A stretch of 64,000 bases of DNA, from positions 124,001-188,000 of the forward strand of contig NTLF01000017.1 of the NCBI GenBank assembly GCA_002631855.1, given 5' to 3'. Shown piece by piece: positions 1 through 7,651 of this stretch (positions within the stretch are counted from its first letter, which is position 1; every line of letters starts with the position of its first letter). The notes under the pieces were generated by a model that saw nothing but the letters and a program-made list of their open reading frames with translations, did not search any database and was not told the origin of the DNA. Made by a program: the position numbers and the translations under genes. The stretch comes from Zunongwangia sp. ESRF-bin46. Lineage in GTDB: Bacteria; Bacteroidota; Bacteroidia; Flavobacteriales; Flavobacteriaceae.

Positions 1-2
1 AA

Positions 3-80
3 GAAATCCAGACTATAAAAAAGGTTCTTAAGAAAAAGCTAAATAATATCTACCATTTAAGAGTAGAGTATCCTGAGTAG
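3..80 (+). CDS. Possible 3' end of a truncated protein gene
   Basis: One plus-strand frame is open from the window edge to a TAG at 78-80 and reads as about 25 residues, lysine-rich and ending in HLRVEYPE. It looks like the C-terminus of a protein whose body lies left of the window. Too short to assign a family. A second frame also ends plausibly (at base 31), so even the frame is uncertain. Confidence 0.3.
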   Translation, partial: EIQTIKKVLKKKLNNIYHLRVEYPE

Positions 81-109
81 TTTTTATTTTCATCAATGTG
101 TTAACCTTA

Positions 110-144
110 TAAAAACAAAAAATCCTCACTAAAAAGTGAGGATT
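110..144 (-). terminator. Rho-independent terminator of the tRNA operon
   Basis: A 9-bp perfect hairpin (AATCCTCAC at 121-129 against GTGAGGATT at 136-144, six-base loop) lies just past the 3' end of tRNA-Arg. Read on the minus strand it is followed by a T-rich stretch (about 111-122), which fits an intrinsic terminator for the Ser-Pro-Arg transcript. Confidence 0.8.
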
Positions 145-149
145 CAATG

Positions 150-223
150 TGAGCCCGATAGGATTCGAACCTATGACCGCCTCCTTAGAAGGGAGGTGCT
201 CTATCCAGCTGAGCTACGAGCCC
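150..223 (-). tRNA. tRNA-Arg (anticodon TCT)
   Basis: The minus strand folds into a full cloverleaf: 7-bp acceptor stem (223-217 with 157-151, containing G-T wobbles), D-arm AGCTCAGCTGGATAGAGCA, anticodon stem CCTCC/GGAGG around loop CTTCTAA (anticodon TCT, reads AGA) and a GGTTCGAATCC T-arm. The discriminator is A at 150. CCA is not encoded. It is the last gene of a three-tRNA minus-strand operon, with a terminator hairpin directly downstream. Confidence 0.97.
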
Positions 224-236
224 GTAGCATTAAAAT

Positions 237-270
237 CAAAAAAAACCGAACACACTACATGTCCGGTTTT
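237..270 (-). terminator. Terminator-like hairpin between tRNA-Pro and tRNA-Arg
   Basis: On the minus strand ACCGGACA (270-263 region) pairs with TGTTCGGT over 8 bp (one G-T) around a 7-base loop and is followed by a run of eight T (238-245). It lies between two co-oriented tRNA genes, so it either attenuates the operon or marks a processing point. Confidence 0.6.
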
Positions 271-272
271 TG

Positions 273-347
273 TCGGGGTGGCAGGATTCGAACCTGCGAC
301 CTCCTGCTCCCAAAGCAGGCGCGATAACCGGGCTACGCTACACCCCG
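273..347 (-). tRNA. tRNA-Pro (anticodon TGG)
   Basis: Minus-strand cloverleaf with acceptor stem CGGGGTG/CACCCCG (347-341 with 280-274), anticodon stem CCTGC/GCAGG and loop TTTGGGA, giving anticodon TGG (reads CCA and, with wobble, other Pro codons). T-arm GCAGGTTCGAATCCTGC is perfect. The discriminator is A at 273. The C1-G72 pair is the bacterial tRNA-Pro identity feature. Confidence 0.97.
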
Positions 348-436
348 AAGTCTTTTGTTTCTTTTAATTCTTACTTCGTAAACTAAGAAAATAATGTCGG
401 TTTACAAAAAACAATCAAAAAGACTGGATAATATTG

Positions 437-523
437 CGGAGAGGAAGGGATTCGAACCCCCGGTACCCGTGAGGGCACAACTCCTTAGCAGGGAGCCCCG
501 ATCGACCACTCTGGCACCTCTCC
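437..523 (-). tRNA. tRNA-Ser (anticodon GCT)
   Basis: 87-base class II tRNA on the minus strand: acceptor stem GGAGAGG/CCTCTCC, anticodon loop CTGCTAA with anticodon GCT (reads AGC/AGU), a long variable arm (GTGCCCTCACGGGTAC) and T-arm GGGGGTTCGAATCCC. The discriminator G at 437 is the normal serine identity base. It is the first gene of the operon, 37 nt after the -7 element. Confidence 0.97.
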
Positions 524-559
524 AATATGTTAAGAACGAACATTCTCTAAATGCGGATG

Positions 560-591
560 CAAATGTAGGATAACATTCCGTTTTTTACAAA
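560..591 (-). promoter_or_regulatory. Bacteroidota-type promoter of the tRNA operon
   Basis: The minus strand carries TACATTTG (567-560), an exact match to the Bacteroidota -7 consensus TAnnTTTG. A TTTG (591-588) lies 20 bases upstream, matching the -33 TTG element at the usual spacing. Transcription would start near 553, about 30 nt ahead of tRNA-Ser. This is one of the clearest promoters in the window. Confidence 0.75.
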
Positions 592-654
592 CAAAAACTA
601 ACCTTTTTTACAATAAGTTTTTAATTTATTGTAGACTACTAATTTACATATGGA

Positions 655-1761
655 TTAAATAGCATCTTTTATTTTTGAACAGATTAAAACTACTTTTTTC
701 GATGTGTAAATTGTAGTAAAAAATAGATATATCTCGCCTCCATCTTTTATTTTATGTTTTTTACGAATAGTAGAAACAGATTCTGGAAAATTTCGGGTAG
801 TGATATTTGCTTTTTCGATGCCCTGCTTTTTTAATTCTTTTTTTGAATAGGGCAGTACGGCTTCAATCATAAATCTGCGTCCGGGGAAATTTCTTAGTGC
901 TTCGCTTGTATATAGATGGGTGTGCTCATGAAGCTTTTTAAGCTTAAAGTCTTTTGAAAGTAGACTGAATGCACCACTTTTTAGAATAGCAGCATTGGGT
1001 TCGTACAAAAAGCGTTTAGGTTCATCATAAAAAGCTTCTGCTGTTTCATTGTAAGTAAAGCTATAGGTTTCAGTTTCGTTCTTTTTAAAGTTCTTTGTAA
1101 CTATTTTAACCGAACCATTGTAGTCTGCTTTTAAAAGCCACAATAACTCTTTTACTTCATTATTAACAGCAACAATATGAATTTCGAACACATGCTTCAG
1201 CTCTTCAAGGCCAATTGAAATATCAAGCATAGGTGCTGTTTTAACCAGCAACAATTGACTGCTGTTTAAAATTTCAGAAAGATGTAGTGGTATGTTGGGT
1301 TCGCAATCCTTCAAGAAAAACACTTTTCCTTTAGTTTCATGCCTGCGGGAAGGATCTATGTAAATACTGTCGTAAAGTTCCTTCTGAATTGCCTTAACGC
1401 CATCGACAGCTTTACAAGTGACATTAGGTGCGTCTAATTGTTTAAAATTGTGATTAGCAATAGAAGAAAGCGTTGAGTTTATTTCGAAATGAGTTACGTG
1501 TTCTGCTTGTTTTGAAAAGTAATAACTATCTACTCCAAAACCACCGGTACAGTCTGCTACGGTTTTCCCTTTAAGTAATGAAGCTTTATATTTTGCTGTA
1601 ATTTCGGAAGAGGTTTGTTCTATATTTAGTTTTTTGGGATAATAAATACCTCCCGTATTATGCCAAGTAGGTAATTTTTTTTCAGCTTTTCTTCGGCTTT
1701 CAATTTGTTGAATAAGCTCTTGAACCGTAATATCTTCAAAAGGGCTTCCTGCAAAAGCCAA
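655..1761 (-). CDS. Class I SAM-dependent methyltransferase with THUMP-like domain
   Basis: Predicted RNA or protein methyltransferase of unknown target. A Rossmann SAM site is visible near residues 66-77 (VADCTGGFGVDSYYF), followed by the acidic end of strand 2 (HFEIN) and a catalytic-region motif IYIDPSRR. The C-terminal third matches the THUMP-like domain found in Bacteroidota methyltransferases, ending in an ITTRNFP segment. The first usual start is TTG at 1761, but clear coding sequence (ILNSKVQEFIKNYSEPISK) continues upstream to about 1836, where only ATT or ATA codons could start. The true protein is therefore probably about 25 residues longer. The stop of the upstream AI-2E gene abuts this extension, so the genes are likely co-transcribed. 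Confidence 0.85.
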   Translation of the reverse strand: MAFAGSPFEDITVQELIQQIESRRKAEKKLPTWHNTGGIYYPKKLNIEQTSSEITAKYKASLLKGKTVADCTGGFGVDSYYFSKQAEHVTHFEINSTLSSIANHNFKQLDAPNVTCKAVDGVKAIQKELYDSIYIDPSRRHETKGKVFFLKDCEPNIPLHLSEILNSSQLLLVKTAPMLDISIGLEELKHVFEIHIVAVNNEVKELLWLLKADYNGSVKIVTKNFKKNETETYSFTYNETAEAFYDEPKRFLYEPNAAILKSGAFSLLSKDFKLKKLHEHTHLYTSEALRNFPGRRFMIEAVLPYSKKELKKQGIEKANITTRNFPESVSTIRKKHKIKDGGEIYLFFTTIYTSKKVVLICSKIKDAI

Positions 1762-1837
1762 TTTTGATATAGGTTCAGAATAATTTTTTATAAACTCTTG
1801 AACCTTACTGTTTAATATTTCTTTATTGAAAGTAATA

Positions 1838-2932
1838 CTATAAATTTTTTGTAAGTCGTTTTACGATTTTATATTCCGAAAGAAATTCTTTTGAGATCAC
1901 TTTTAATGCCGTGTACGTAGGCACGGCCAGTATCATCCCGGGAATACCGAAAAGGTATCCGCCAATTAAAATAACAATGAAAATTTCCAACGGGTGTGAA
2001 CGAACACTTTTCCCGAAGATAACTGGTTGTGTAATCAAATTGTCAAAAATCTGTGCCAAAGAATACCCGCCAAGTGTATATAACAGCAATGGTAATAGTT
2101 CTGAAGAAAAATCAGCCCCTAAATTGTTAGACAACACAACGAGCATCATTAAAGCGCCGGCGATAATTGGTCCCAAATAAGGCACAATATTTAAAAAAGC
2201 ACATATTAAAGCGATAGCTATGGCATTGTTCACATCTAAAAACAACAATAGCACAGAATAAAACAACGTTAATATCATTATTTGCAGCAGAAGCCCTAAA
2301 AAGTAGCGTGAAAGAAGCATCTTAGTTTTGTTCAATACTAATAAAATGCGTTTTTCACGTCCTTTTTTAGCAAAAGCAGTTACCATATTGGGTATCAAGT
2401 TTTCGTCTCTTAAAAAAAAGAAGGAAATAAATAATATGGCAAACAAGCCAACGAGAAAACTCCCTATGTTTCCAAAGAAAATATCAATAAAACTGGGGAT
2501 AATCTCTATGTCGAAGTTTTGTACATAATCTGTTCTTTTTATCCCTTCAATAATATCTATTTGTTTTACCCCTAGATAATCAGAAGCTTGAATGCTCAGT
2601 TCGTTTAAATCGCTTTTTACGAGTTCAAAATCTATATTTGAAATACTTTTACTTTGCTCTACAACTATTGGAACAAAAATCCGTAACATGGCTGTTAATA
2701 TTGAGAGTATCAATATAAGAGTTAACATAGAGGCCAAAGTATTACCCATTTTAAGACGGTCCCTAAAAAAAATTAAAACCGGACGGCTTATTAAAGCAAT
2801 AACTGCAGCAACACCTATATACAAGAGCAATGCTTGTATTTGGAAAATAAACCATAACAATATTAATATCCCGGCAATAACCGCTAAGGCTCGTAAAATT
2901 CCTAAGGAAATGGATTTAGCTTTTTCTTTCAC
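1838..2932 (-). CDS. AI-2E family transporter (PerM/UPF0118)
   Basis: 364-residue inner-membrane protein. Three N-terminal hydrophobic helices (about residues 10-85) are followed by a soluble stretch with a coiled, charged character (about 90-150), then four or five more helices. This is the arrangement and length of the AI-2E exporter superfamily. Family motifs include LIGGYLFGIPGMILAVP near the C-terminus and FLNIVPYLGPII in the middle. Family members export small molecules or ions; the substrate here cannot be read from sequence. It is the fourth gene of a five-gene minus-strand run (4459 to 655), 28 nt after the TrmH gene. Confidence 0.9.
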   Translation of the reverse strand: MKEKAKSISLGILRALAVIAGILILLWFIFQIQALLLYIGVAAVIALISRPVLIFFRDRLKMGNTLASMLTLILILSILTAMLRIFVPIVVEQSKSISNIDFELVKSDLNELSIQASDYLGVKQIDIIEGIKRTDYVQNFDIEIIPSFIDIFFGNIGSFLVGLFAILFISFFFLRDENLIPNMVTAFAKKGREKRILLVLNKTKMLLSRYFLGLLLQIMILTLFYSVLLLFLDVNNAIAIALICAFLNIVPYLGPIIAGALMMLVVLSNNLGADFSSELLPLLLYTLGGYSLAQIFDNLITQPVIFGKSVRSHPLEIFIVILIGGYLFGIPGMILAVPTYTALKVISKEFLSEYKIVKRLTKNL

Positions 2933-2960
2933 ACAGTAAATATAGCATAATCACGCAACA

Positions 2961-3470
2961 CTATTTTAAAAGTTTTGTTAAGGTAAAAAGCGCAATCCCG
3001 GTTGCTTGAATTACATTTAAACTACTGTTTTTCCCAAACATAGGCACATAAGTGCTTTGCGAAACTTGCTTTAAAACCTTTTTTGACACCCCATGTTGTT
3101 CATTTCCAATTATTAAGGTGACTTTTCTATCTGTTGTAAGTTCTATTTTTTCTAACGGAACACTTTCGTCGGTAAGCTCTAAAGCGATTACTTGATAACT
3201 TTTTTTTCTAAGTGTATTTATTTCTTCTGAAATATCCGCTGAGACCCTATATGGAACTAATTTTTCAGTATTTCGGGCTGTTTTTCGCAATCGGGGAGAG
3301 GTAAAATTAATTTCGGCATTGCAAAAAATGATTTCAGAAACCCCAAACGCTTCACTAACCCGAAACAAAGCGCCTATATTGGCTGGGCTCTGTACACCAT
3401 CGCAAATAATTTTTAAAGGGAATTTTTTAGTTGGGAAATCAGTAGCGGTATGGGTAAGTTGGGTGGGCAT
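2961..3470 (-). CDS. TrmH/SpoU-family RNA 2'-O-methyltransferase
   Basis: 169-residue trefoil-knot (SPOUT) methyltransferase that would transfer a methyl group from SAM to a ribose 2'-OH in tRNA or rRNA. All three SpoU motifs are present: motif 1 DGVQSPANIGALFRVS (about 24-39, with the catalytic-type N and R), motif 2 IGNEQHGVS (about 121) and motif 3 SSLNVIQATGIALF (about 148). It lacks the N-terminal RNA-binding extension of RlmB-like members, so it is the short TrmH type. Its start directly follows the stop of the upstream small membrane protein (3471), indicating translational coupling. Confidence 0.92.
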   Translation of the reverse strand: MPTQLTHTATDFPTKKFPLKIICDGVQSPANIGALFRVSEAFGVSEIIFCNAEINFTSPRLRKTARNTEKLVPYRVSADISEEINTLRKKSYQVIALELTDESVPLEKIELTTDRKVTLIIGNEQHGVSKKVLKQVSQSTYVPMFGKNSSLNVIQATGIALFTLTKLLK

Positions 3471-3809
3471 TTATCTTTTTCTTGACACTTTAACTTTATT
3501 GAAATTACTGGACTTTTTATAAGCGTCAAAATATATCCAAATAGGGACTGTAAATGTGAATGTAGCAATAAAACCAAAATACCAAACGGTTATAGTTAAT
3601 AAACAGGCAATAGCAAAAGCAATAAAACCAATATAACGGCTCGGTTCTGCGTGCAATCGGTTGATGTGCTTTTTTTCAAATGTTCCACATTTATCACAAT
3701 GCTTATTGATTTCTTCACCAACTTGCCTTTGTAGCTGAAATCTGTCTTGAGCTTTATATTTTAAATAGTTTTTCTTCTTACAAGAACTACAATAGTAACT
3801 TAGGGTCAT
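3471..3809 (-). CDS. Small zinc-ribbon membrane protein, unknown function
   Basis: 112 residues. The N-terminus carries two CxxC pairs (YYCSSCKK at 6-13 and HCDKCGT near 37-43), which together would form a zinc ribbon. Two adjacent hydrophobic helices follow (about 60-95), then a basic tail. No family recognised. It sits 5 nt after the DUF4159 gene and touches the TrmH gene, so it belongs to the same operon. A membrane-anchored zinc ribbon is all that can be inferred. Confidence 0.75.
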   Translation of the reverse strand: MTLSYYCSSCKKKNYLKYKAQDRFQLQRQVGEEINKHCDKCGTFEKKHINRLHAEPSRYIGFIAFAIACLLTITVWYFGFIATFTFTVPIWIYFDAYKKSSNFNKVKVSRKR

Positions 3810-3814
3810 AATAC

Positions 3815-4459
3815 TTAATTTTCAAAAACGTATTTAACGATATTAGCTCCCATTTGTAATGCCTTTAGCCTAACTTCCTGCGGATCATTATGTATTTCGG
3901 GGTTTTCCCAGCCGTCGCCTAAATCACTTTCAAGAGTATATAGCAAAACCAATCTGCCTTCATGTTCAATGCCAAACGCTTGTGGTCGATTTCCGTCATG
4001 CTCATGAATTTTTGGCAAGCCTTCGGGGAAATTAAATTGCGAACTAAATATCGGGTGGTTGGCGGGTAGCTCTTTCAATTCTGTATTTGGAAATACTTTC
4101 ACCAATTCCTTCCGAAGGTATTCATCTATTCCATAATTGTCATCAATATGAAGAAATCCGCCGCTAATTAGGTAATTACGCAGGTTTTCAGCCTCTTCAG
4201 GGGTAAAATATACATTTCCATGCCCCGTCATATGCACAAAAGGATAATCAAAAAGGTCAATACTTCCGGGAGTTACTGTTTCAGTTTTTTCAGAAATAGT
4301 TGTGTTGATTTGCTGATTGCAAAAAGTAGCCAAATTGGGCAATGAAGTAGGGTTGCTATACCAATCTCCACCACCGTCATATTTTAAAACGGCAATTTCC
4401 TGAGCTTGTAAACTTCCAATGAAAAAAAGAAAAAATAAACTACTTACAAGTATTCGCAT
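3815..4459 (-). CDS. DUF4159 domain secreted protein
   Basis: 214 residues with a clear signal peptide (MRILVSSLFFLFFIGSLQAQ). The mature part matches DUF4159, a class I glutamine amidotransferase-like fold common in Bacteroidota: GGDWYSNPTSLPNLATF near the start, the FVHMTGHGNVYFTPEEAENL segment, and GGFLHIDDNYG. The function of the family is not established. First gene of a minus-strand run reaching to the methyltransferase at 655. Divergent from the DUF1223 gene, with about 78 nt between them that must hold both promoters. Confidence 0.9.
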   Translation of the reverse strand: MRILVSSLFFLFFIGSLQAQEIAVLKYDGGGDWYSNPTSLPNLATFCNQQINTTISEKTETVTPGSIDLFDYPFVHMTGHGNVYFTPEEAENLRNYLISGGFLHIDDNYGIDEYLRKELVKVFPNTELKELPANHPIFSSQFNFPEGLPKIHEHDGNRPQAFGIEHEGRLVLLYTLESDLGDGWENPEIHNDPQEVRLKALQMGANIVKYVFEN

Positions 4460-4537
4460 AACTCCAAAAATACGAATTAAACTGCAAGGATTTATAGCTT
4501 ATTTCGACTTAATGCTTGAAAAAAGAATTTTAAAACT

Positions 4538-5311
4538 ATGAAATATTTAATCGCGTTTATCGCTATTCCTTTGTTTTTAGCAACTACTTATTGTAAGCCA
4601 AAAGATTCAAAAAACATACAAAACAAGGACTTAGCTTATGCCGAGACTACTACCGAAAACCCTTTCGCTTTGGTACAGTTATTTACTTCTCAGGGTTGCA
4701 GCAGTTGCCCGCCAGCAGATCGTTTATTAGATGATGTAAAAGAAAATTATGATAACGTTGCCGTGCTTTCTTATCACGTTGATTATTGGAACCGATTGGG
4801 CTGGAAAGACCCTTTCAGTAAAAAGGAATATACAGATTTGCAATACGCTTACGGACAAAAATTTGGTGGTGGCCGCGTCTATACCCCACAAGCAGTAATT
4901 AATGGCAAATTACATTTTGTAGGCTCTAATGAGGCTAAAATGAAGGGAAACCTTTCTAAGTTTCTAAAAGGTTCAGCTGAAAATACCATTGTTTTTTCTG
5001 AAATTTCTAAGAATGGAAAAACAATTTCTTTTAAATATAACCTTATGGGAGAGTCTAATGCCAAAGAACTGAAAGTTGCCTTAGTTATTGATAGTCGTGA
5101 AACCCCCGTAAGAAGAGGGGAAAACGGCGGAAAGACCTTACTCAACACCAATATAGTAGTTGAAGAAATAGCTGTTTCAGCTTCTGAAAAAACAGGATTC
5201 TTAAAAATTGATATTCCAGATATCGTAAACGACACAGATGATTTAAGCTTAATAGGTTATTTACAGCAGAAAGATTTGACAATTACTGGGGCGACGAAGG
5301 AAAAGGTTTAA
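4538..5311 (+). CDS. DUF1223 thioredoxin-like lipoprotein
   Basis: 257 residues. The N-terminal hydrophobic segment ends in a lipobox-like LATTYC, so it is probably lipidated and periplasmic. A thioredoxin-fold redox motif GCSSCPPAD (about residues 53-61) provides a CxxC pair, and YTPQAVINGK near 110 is the typical cis-proline/beta region of DUF1223 proteins. Likely a periplasmic disulfide-active protein of unknown partner. Single gene on the plus strand, convergent with the frameshifted membrane-protein gene downstream (17 nt gap). Confidence 0.88.
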   Translation: MKYLIAFIAIPLFLATTYCKPKDSKNIQNKDLAYAETTTENPFALVQLFTSQGCSSCPPADRLLDDVKENYDNVAVLSYHVDYWNRLGWKDPFSKKEYTDLQYAYGQKFGGGRVYTPQAVINGKLHFVGSNEAKMKGNLSKFLKGSAENTIVFSEISKNGKTISFKYNLMGESNAKELKVALVIDSRETPVRRGENGGKTLLNTNIVVEEIAVSASEKTGFLKIDIPDIVNDTDDLSLIGYLQQKDLTITGATKEKV

Positions 5312-5328
5312 AACTTAGGTTAGTGTCA

Positions 5329-5801
5329 CTAAGATTTGAATTTTAAAGATTGATACTTCTTCAGATAAATTATAGCTAGTATAATTACTGAAGCCCATCT
5401 TGAAAATGCAAAACTTGCATGCATCCATCCATAAAATTCAAGATAATCGTTTGCAGCAACATCTAAAGCAGAAACAAAGTATTCTGCATACAACCCAGAT
5501 AATTTACTGGCAGCAGGTTTAAGCAGTAATGCTAGTATTAATATTACAAAGGCTTTTTTGGGAAAGTTTGTTAAGTAAATGCCTTTAAAATTAGATTCTG
5601 TCTTAATTTTATATAAAAGAAACAACACTGTAAGAGTATATGAAATGACTGTTAGTAAAGGGATTAAATATGTAAGGACATTAATTGGCAACCTCAGTTC
5701 AGACAATCCAAAATATACTAAATGAATATAGAATCTATTGCCGCAACAAAGGTAAATCCAAAGATTATCCACAATATCAATAATATATTTTCCTTATTCA
5801 T
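5329..5801 (-). pseudogene. Small integral membrane protein gene with a -1 frameshift
   Basis: An ATG at 5801, 15 nt after the rsmE stop, opens a frame with a good hydrophobic N-terminus (MNKENILLILWIIFGFTFV..) that hits TAG at 5718-5720. The continuation (HLVYFGLSELRLPINVL.., three more membrane helices, to 5329) is in the frame shifted by -1, open from about 5772. That second frame alone would need a GTG start giving a cysteine-rich, poorly hydrophobic beginning. The most economical reading is one four-helix membrane protein of about 155 residues broken by a single-base indel near 5720-5740. Family not recognised. A sequencing error is possible. Confidence 0.65.
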
Positions 5802-5816
5802 TTTTTTAAAACCACT

Positions 5817-6524
5817 CTACTCATTAACAAAAGCTACACTATGTGCAGCCACTATTGCAGCCGTTTCCGTTCGCAACCTGCTTTCTCCTAATGCTACAGG
5901 ACTAAAATATTTACTTTTTGCTACATCAATTTCTTCCGAAGAAAAGTCGCCTTCCGGACCTATTAAAATTAAAACCGATTGTTGCTTATCTAATATCGAT
6001 TTAAACGATTTTTTATCGGTTTCTTCACAATGCGCAATGCACTTTAAACTTTCTTTATGTGATTGATTAAGAAATTCTTTAAACGAAATAGCCTCATTCA
6101 GCTTTGGCAAATAGGGTTTTAACGATTGTTTCATCGCACTTTGGATGATTTTCTCGTAACGTTCTGGTTTTATAGTTTTCCGTTCGCTGTGATCGCAAAT
6201 AATGGGTGTGATTTCAGTAATGCCTATTTCAGTAGCTTTTTCTAAAAACGTTTCAAAACGGTCGTTCGATTTTGTTGGTGCTGCCGCAATATGTAATTGA
6301 TAGGGTAGTGGTTCTTGTTCGGTAATTTCAATAATCTGGGCAAGGCACTTTTTAGGGGTTACTAATTTGAGTTCGGCCTTAAAAAAATAGCCTTCCCCAT
6401 TGGTTATATCTAGCACATCACCTTCTTTTTTCCGAAGCACTTTTCCTATATGACGACTCTCTTCTTTATCAAAAGTGATTTCTTTTGAAGCATTTGTGCT
6501 ATTGGGATGGTAAAAAAGTTGCAT
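5817..6524 (-). CDS. rsmE: 16S rRNA (uracil-1498-N3)-methyltransferase RsmE
   Basis: 235-residue SPOUT enzyme that methylates N3 of U1498 in 16S rRNA. N-terminal PUA-like domain begins with the typical MQLFYHPN and ESRHIGKVLRKKEGD. Family motifs follow: KSNDRFETFLEKATEIGI (about 92-110), the PIICDHSERK loop, and the SAM-binding knot GPEGDFSSEEI (about 187) with LRTETAAIVA near the C-terminus. Length is normal. Start lies 3 nt after the tsaD stop, so the two RNA-modification genes form an operon. Confidence 0.96.
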   Translation of the reverse strand: MQLFYHPNSTNASKEITFDKEESRHIGKVLRKKEGDVLDITNGEGYFFKAELKLVTPKKCLAQIIEITEQEPLPYQLHIAAAPTKSNDRFETFLEKATEIGITEITPIICDHSERKTIKPERYEKIIQSAMKQSLKPYLPKLNEAISFKEFLNQSHKESLKCIAHCEETDKKSFKSILDKQQSVLILIGPEGDFSSEEIDVAKSKYFSPVALGESRLRTETAAIVAAHSVAFVNE

Positions 6525-6527
6525 AGG

Positions 6528-7574
6528 TTACAGTTTCATACGAGCTTGAGCCAATACATTATTATCGGTAAAGAGTTGTTGTTTGTATTTTAATTCGCCT
6601 ACAATAGCAATCATCGCAGCATTATCGGTACAATATTCAAACTTTGGAATATGCGTTTTCCATCCATATTTTGTCTCGGCTTCTTTTAAAGCATTTCTAA
6701 TTCCACTGTTAGCCGAAACACCACCACCAATGGCAATTTCTTTAATTCCTGTATGTTTCACAGCATTTTTAAGCTTATCCATTAAATAGTCTACAATGGT
6801 AAACTGCAGGCTAGCACAGACATCTTCTATGTTTTCTGAAATAAAATCTGGATTTTTATCTACTTGTTTTTCAATAAAGTAAAGTACAGCAGTTTTTAAT
6901 CCACTAAAACTGAAGTCCATTGGCTGAACTTTCGGTTTTGTAAACTTATACATGTTAGGATTCCCTTTTTGGGCATATTTGTCAATCAAAGGCCCCCCGG
7001 GATAGGGCAGACCTAAAAGTTTCGCCGATTTATCAAAAGCCTCACCAACAGCATCATCAATTGTTTGCCCAATAACTTCCATTTCAAAATAATTGGTCAC
7101 TTTTACAATTTGGGTATGACCTCCACTTATTGTTAATGCCAAAAAAGGAAAGTTTGGTGTATTTTGCCCTTCTGCTTTAATAAAGTGTGCTAAAATATGG
7201 GCTTGCATATGGTTCACATCTATCAATGGAATGTTCAATCCCATAGCCAAAGACTTTGAAAATGAGGTGCCTACCAACAGCGATCCCATTAAGCCAGGAC
7301 CCCTTGTAAAAGCTATGGCACTTAGTTGTTTTTTATCGATATTTGCTTTGCTTAAGGCTTGGTGCACAACTGGCACGATATTTTGCTGGTGTGCACGTGA
7401 AGCAAGCTCGGGCACCACGCCACCGTATTCTTCATGTATTTGTTGTGTAGCAACAACATTAGAGAGCACCACACCGTTGTTAATAACAGCAGCAGCCGTG
7501 TCGTCACACGAAGATTCAATACCAAGGATGTAACAATTTTTATCAGTCAAATTAGGCATATTTATTGAAGTCAA
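6528..7574 (-). CDS. tsaD: tRNA N6-threonylcarbamoyladenosine synthase TsaD
   Basis: 348-residue Kae1/TsaD ASKHA-fold ATPase that transfers threonylcarbamoyl to A37 of ANN-decoding tRNAs. Visible hallmarks: ILGIESSCDDT (16-26), GVVPELASRAH (52-62), metal-ligand histidines in NHMQAHILAH (H122 and H126), the GGHTQ loop, GEAFDKSAKLLGLPYPGG, and the C-terminal CTDNAAMIA with the metal-binding Asp. Start at 7574 or the Met at 7559 are both possible. Divergent from tamB with about 75 nt between them. Confidence 0.97.
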   Translation of the reverse strand: MTSINMPNLTDKNCYILGIESSCDDTAAAVINNGVVLSNVVATQQIHEEYGGVVPELASRAHQQNIVPVVHQALSKANIDKKQLSAIAFTRGPGLMGSLLVGTSFSKSLAMGLNIPLIDVNHMQAHILAHFIKAEGQNTPNFPFLALTISGGHTQIVKVTNYFEMEVIGQTIDDAVGEAFDKSAKLLGLPYPGGPLIDKYAQKGNPNMYKFTKPKVQPMDFSFSGLKTAVLYFIEKQVDKNPDFISENIEDVCASLQFTIVDYLMDKLKNAVKHTGIKEIAIGGGVSANSGIRNALKEAETKYGWKTHIPKFEYCTDNAAMIAIVGELKYKQQLFTDNNVLAQARMKL

Positions 7575-7651
7575 AATTAAAACAATAAAAGCGTATCAAA
7601 AAACTTCGTAAAATAATACTTCGCACCTTTGCAGCCATTCTTCTGCTTCTT

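Noticed and set aside
1-530. CRISPR or repeat array from the recurring TTCGAAC segments.
   Set aside because: These are the T-arms of three tRNA genes, not direct repeats with spacers.
1911-2939. Plus-strand open frames opposite the AI-2E transporter, and similar long frames opposite tamB, lptD, tsaD, the helicases and the deacylase.
   Set aside because: They are basic, Ser/Lys/Pro-rich mirror translations of real genes in the opposite strand with no motif or start context.
5722-6066. Plus-strand 114-codon frame overlapping rsmE and the frameshifted membrane gene.
   Set aside because: It mirrors two minus-strand genes and shows no domain; composition is that of antisense translation.
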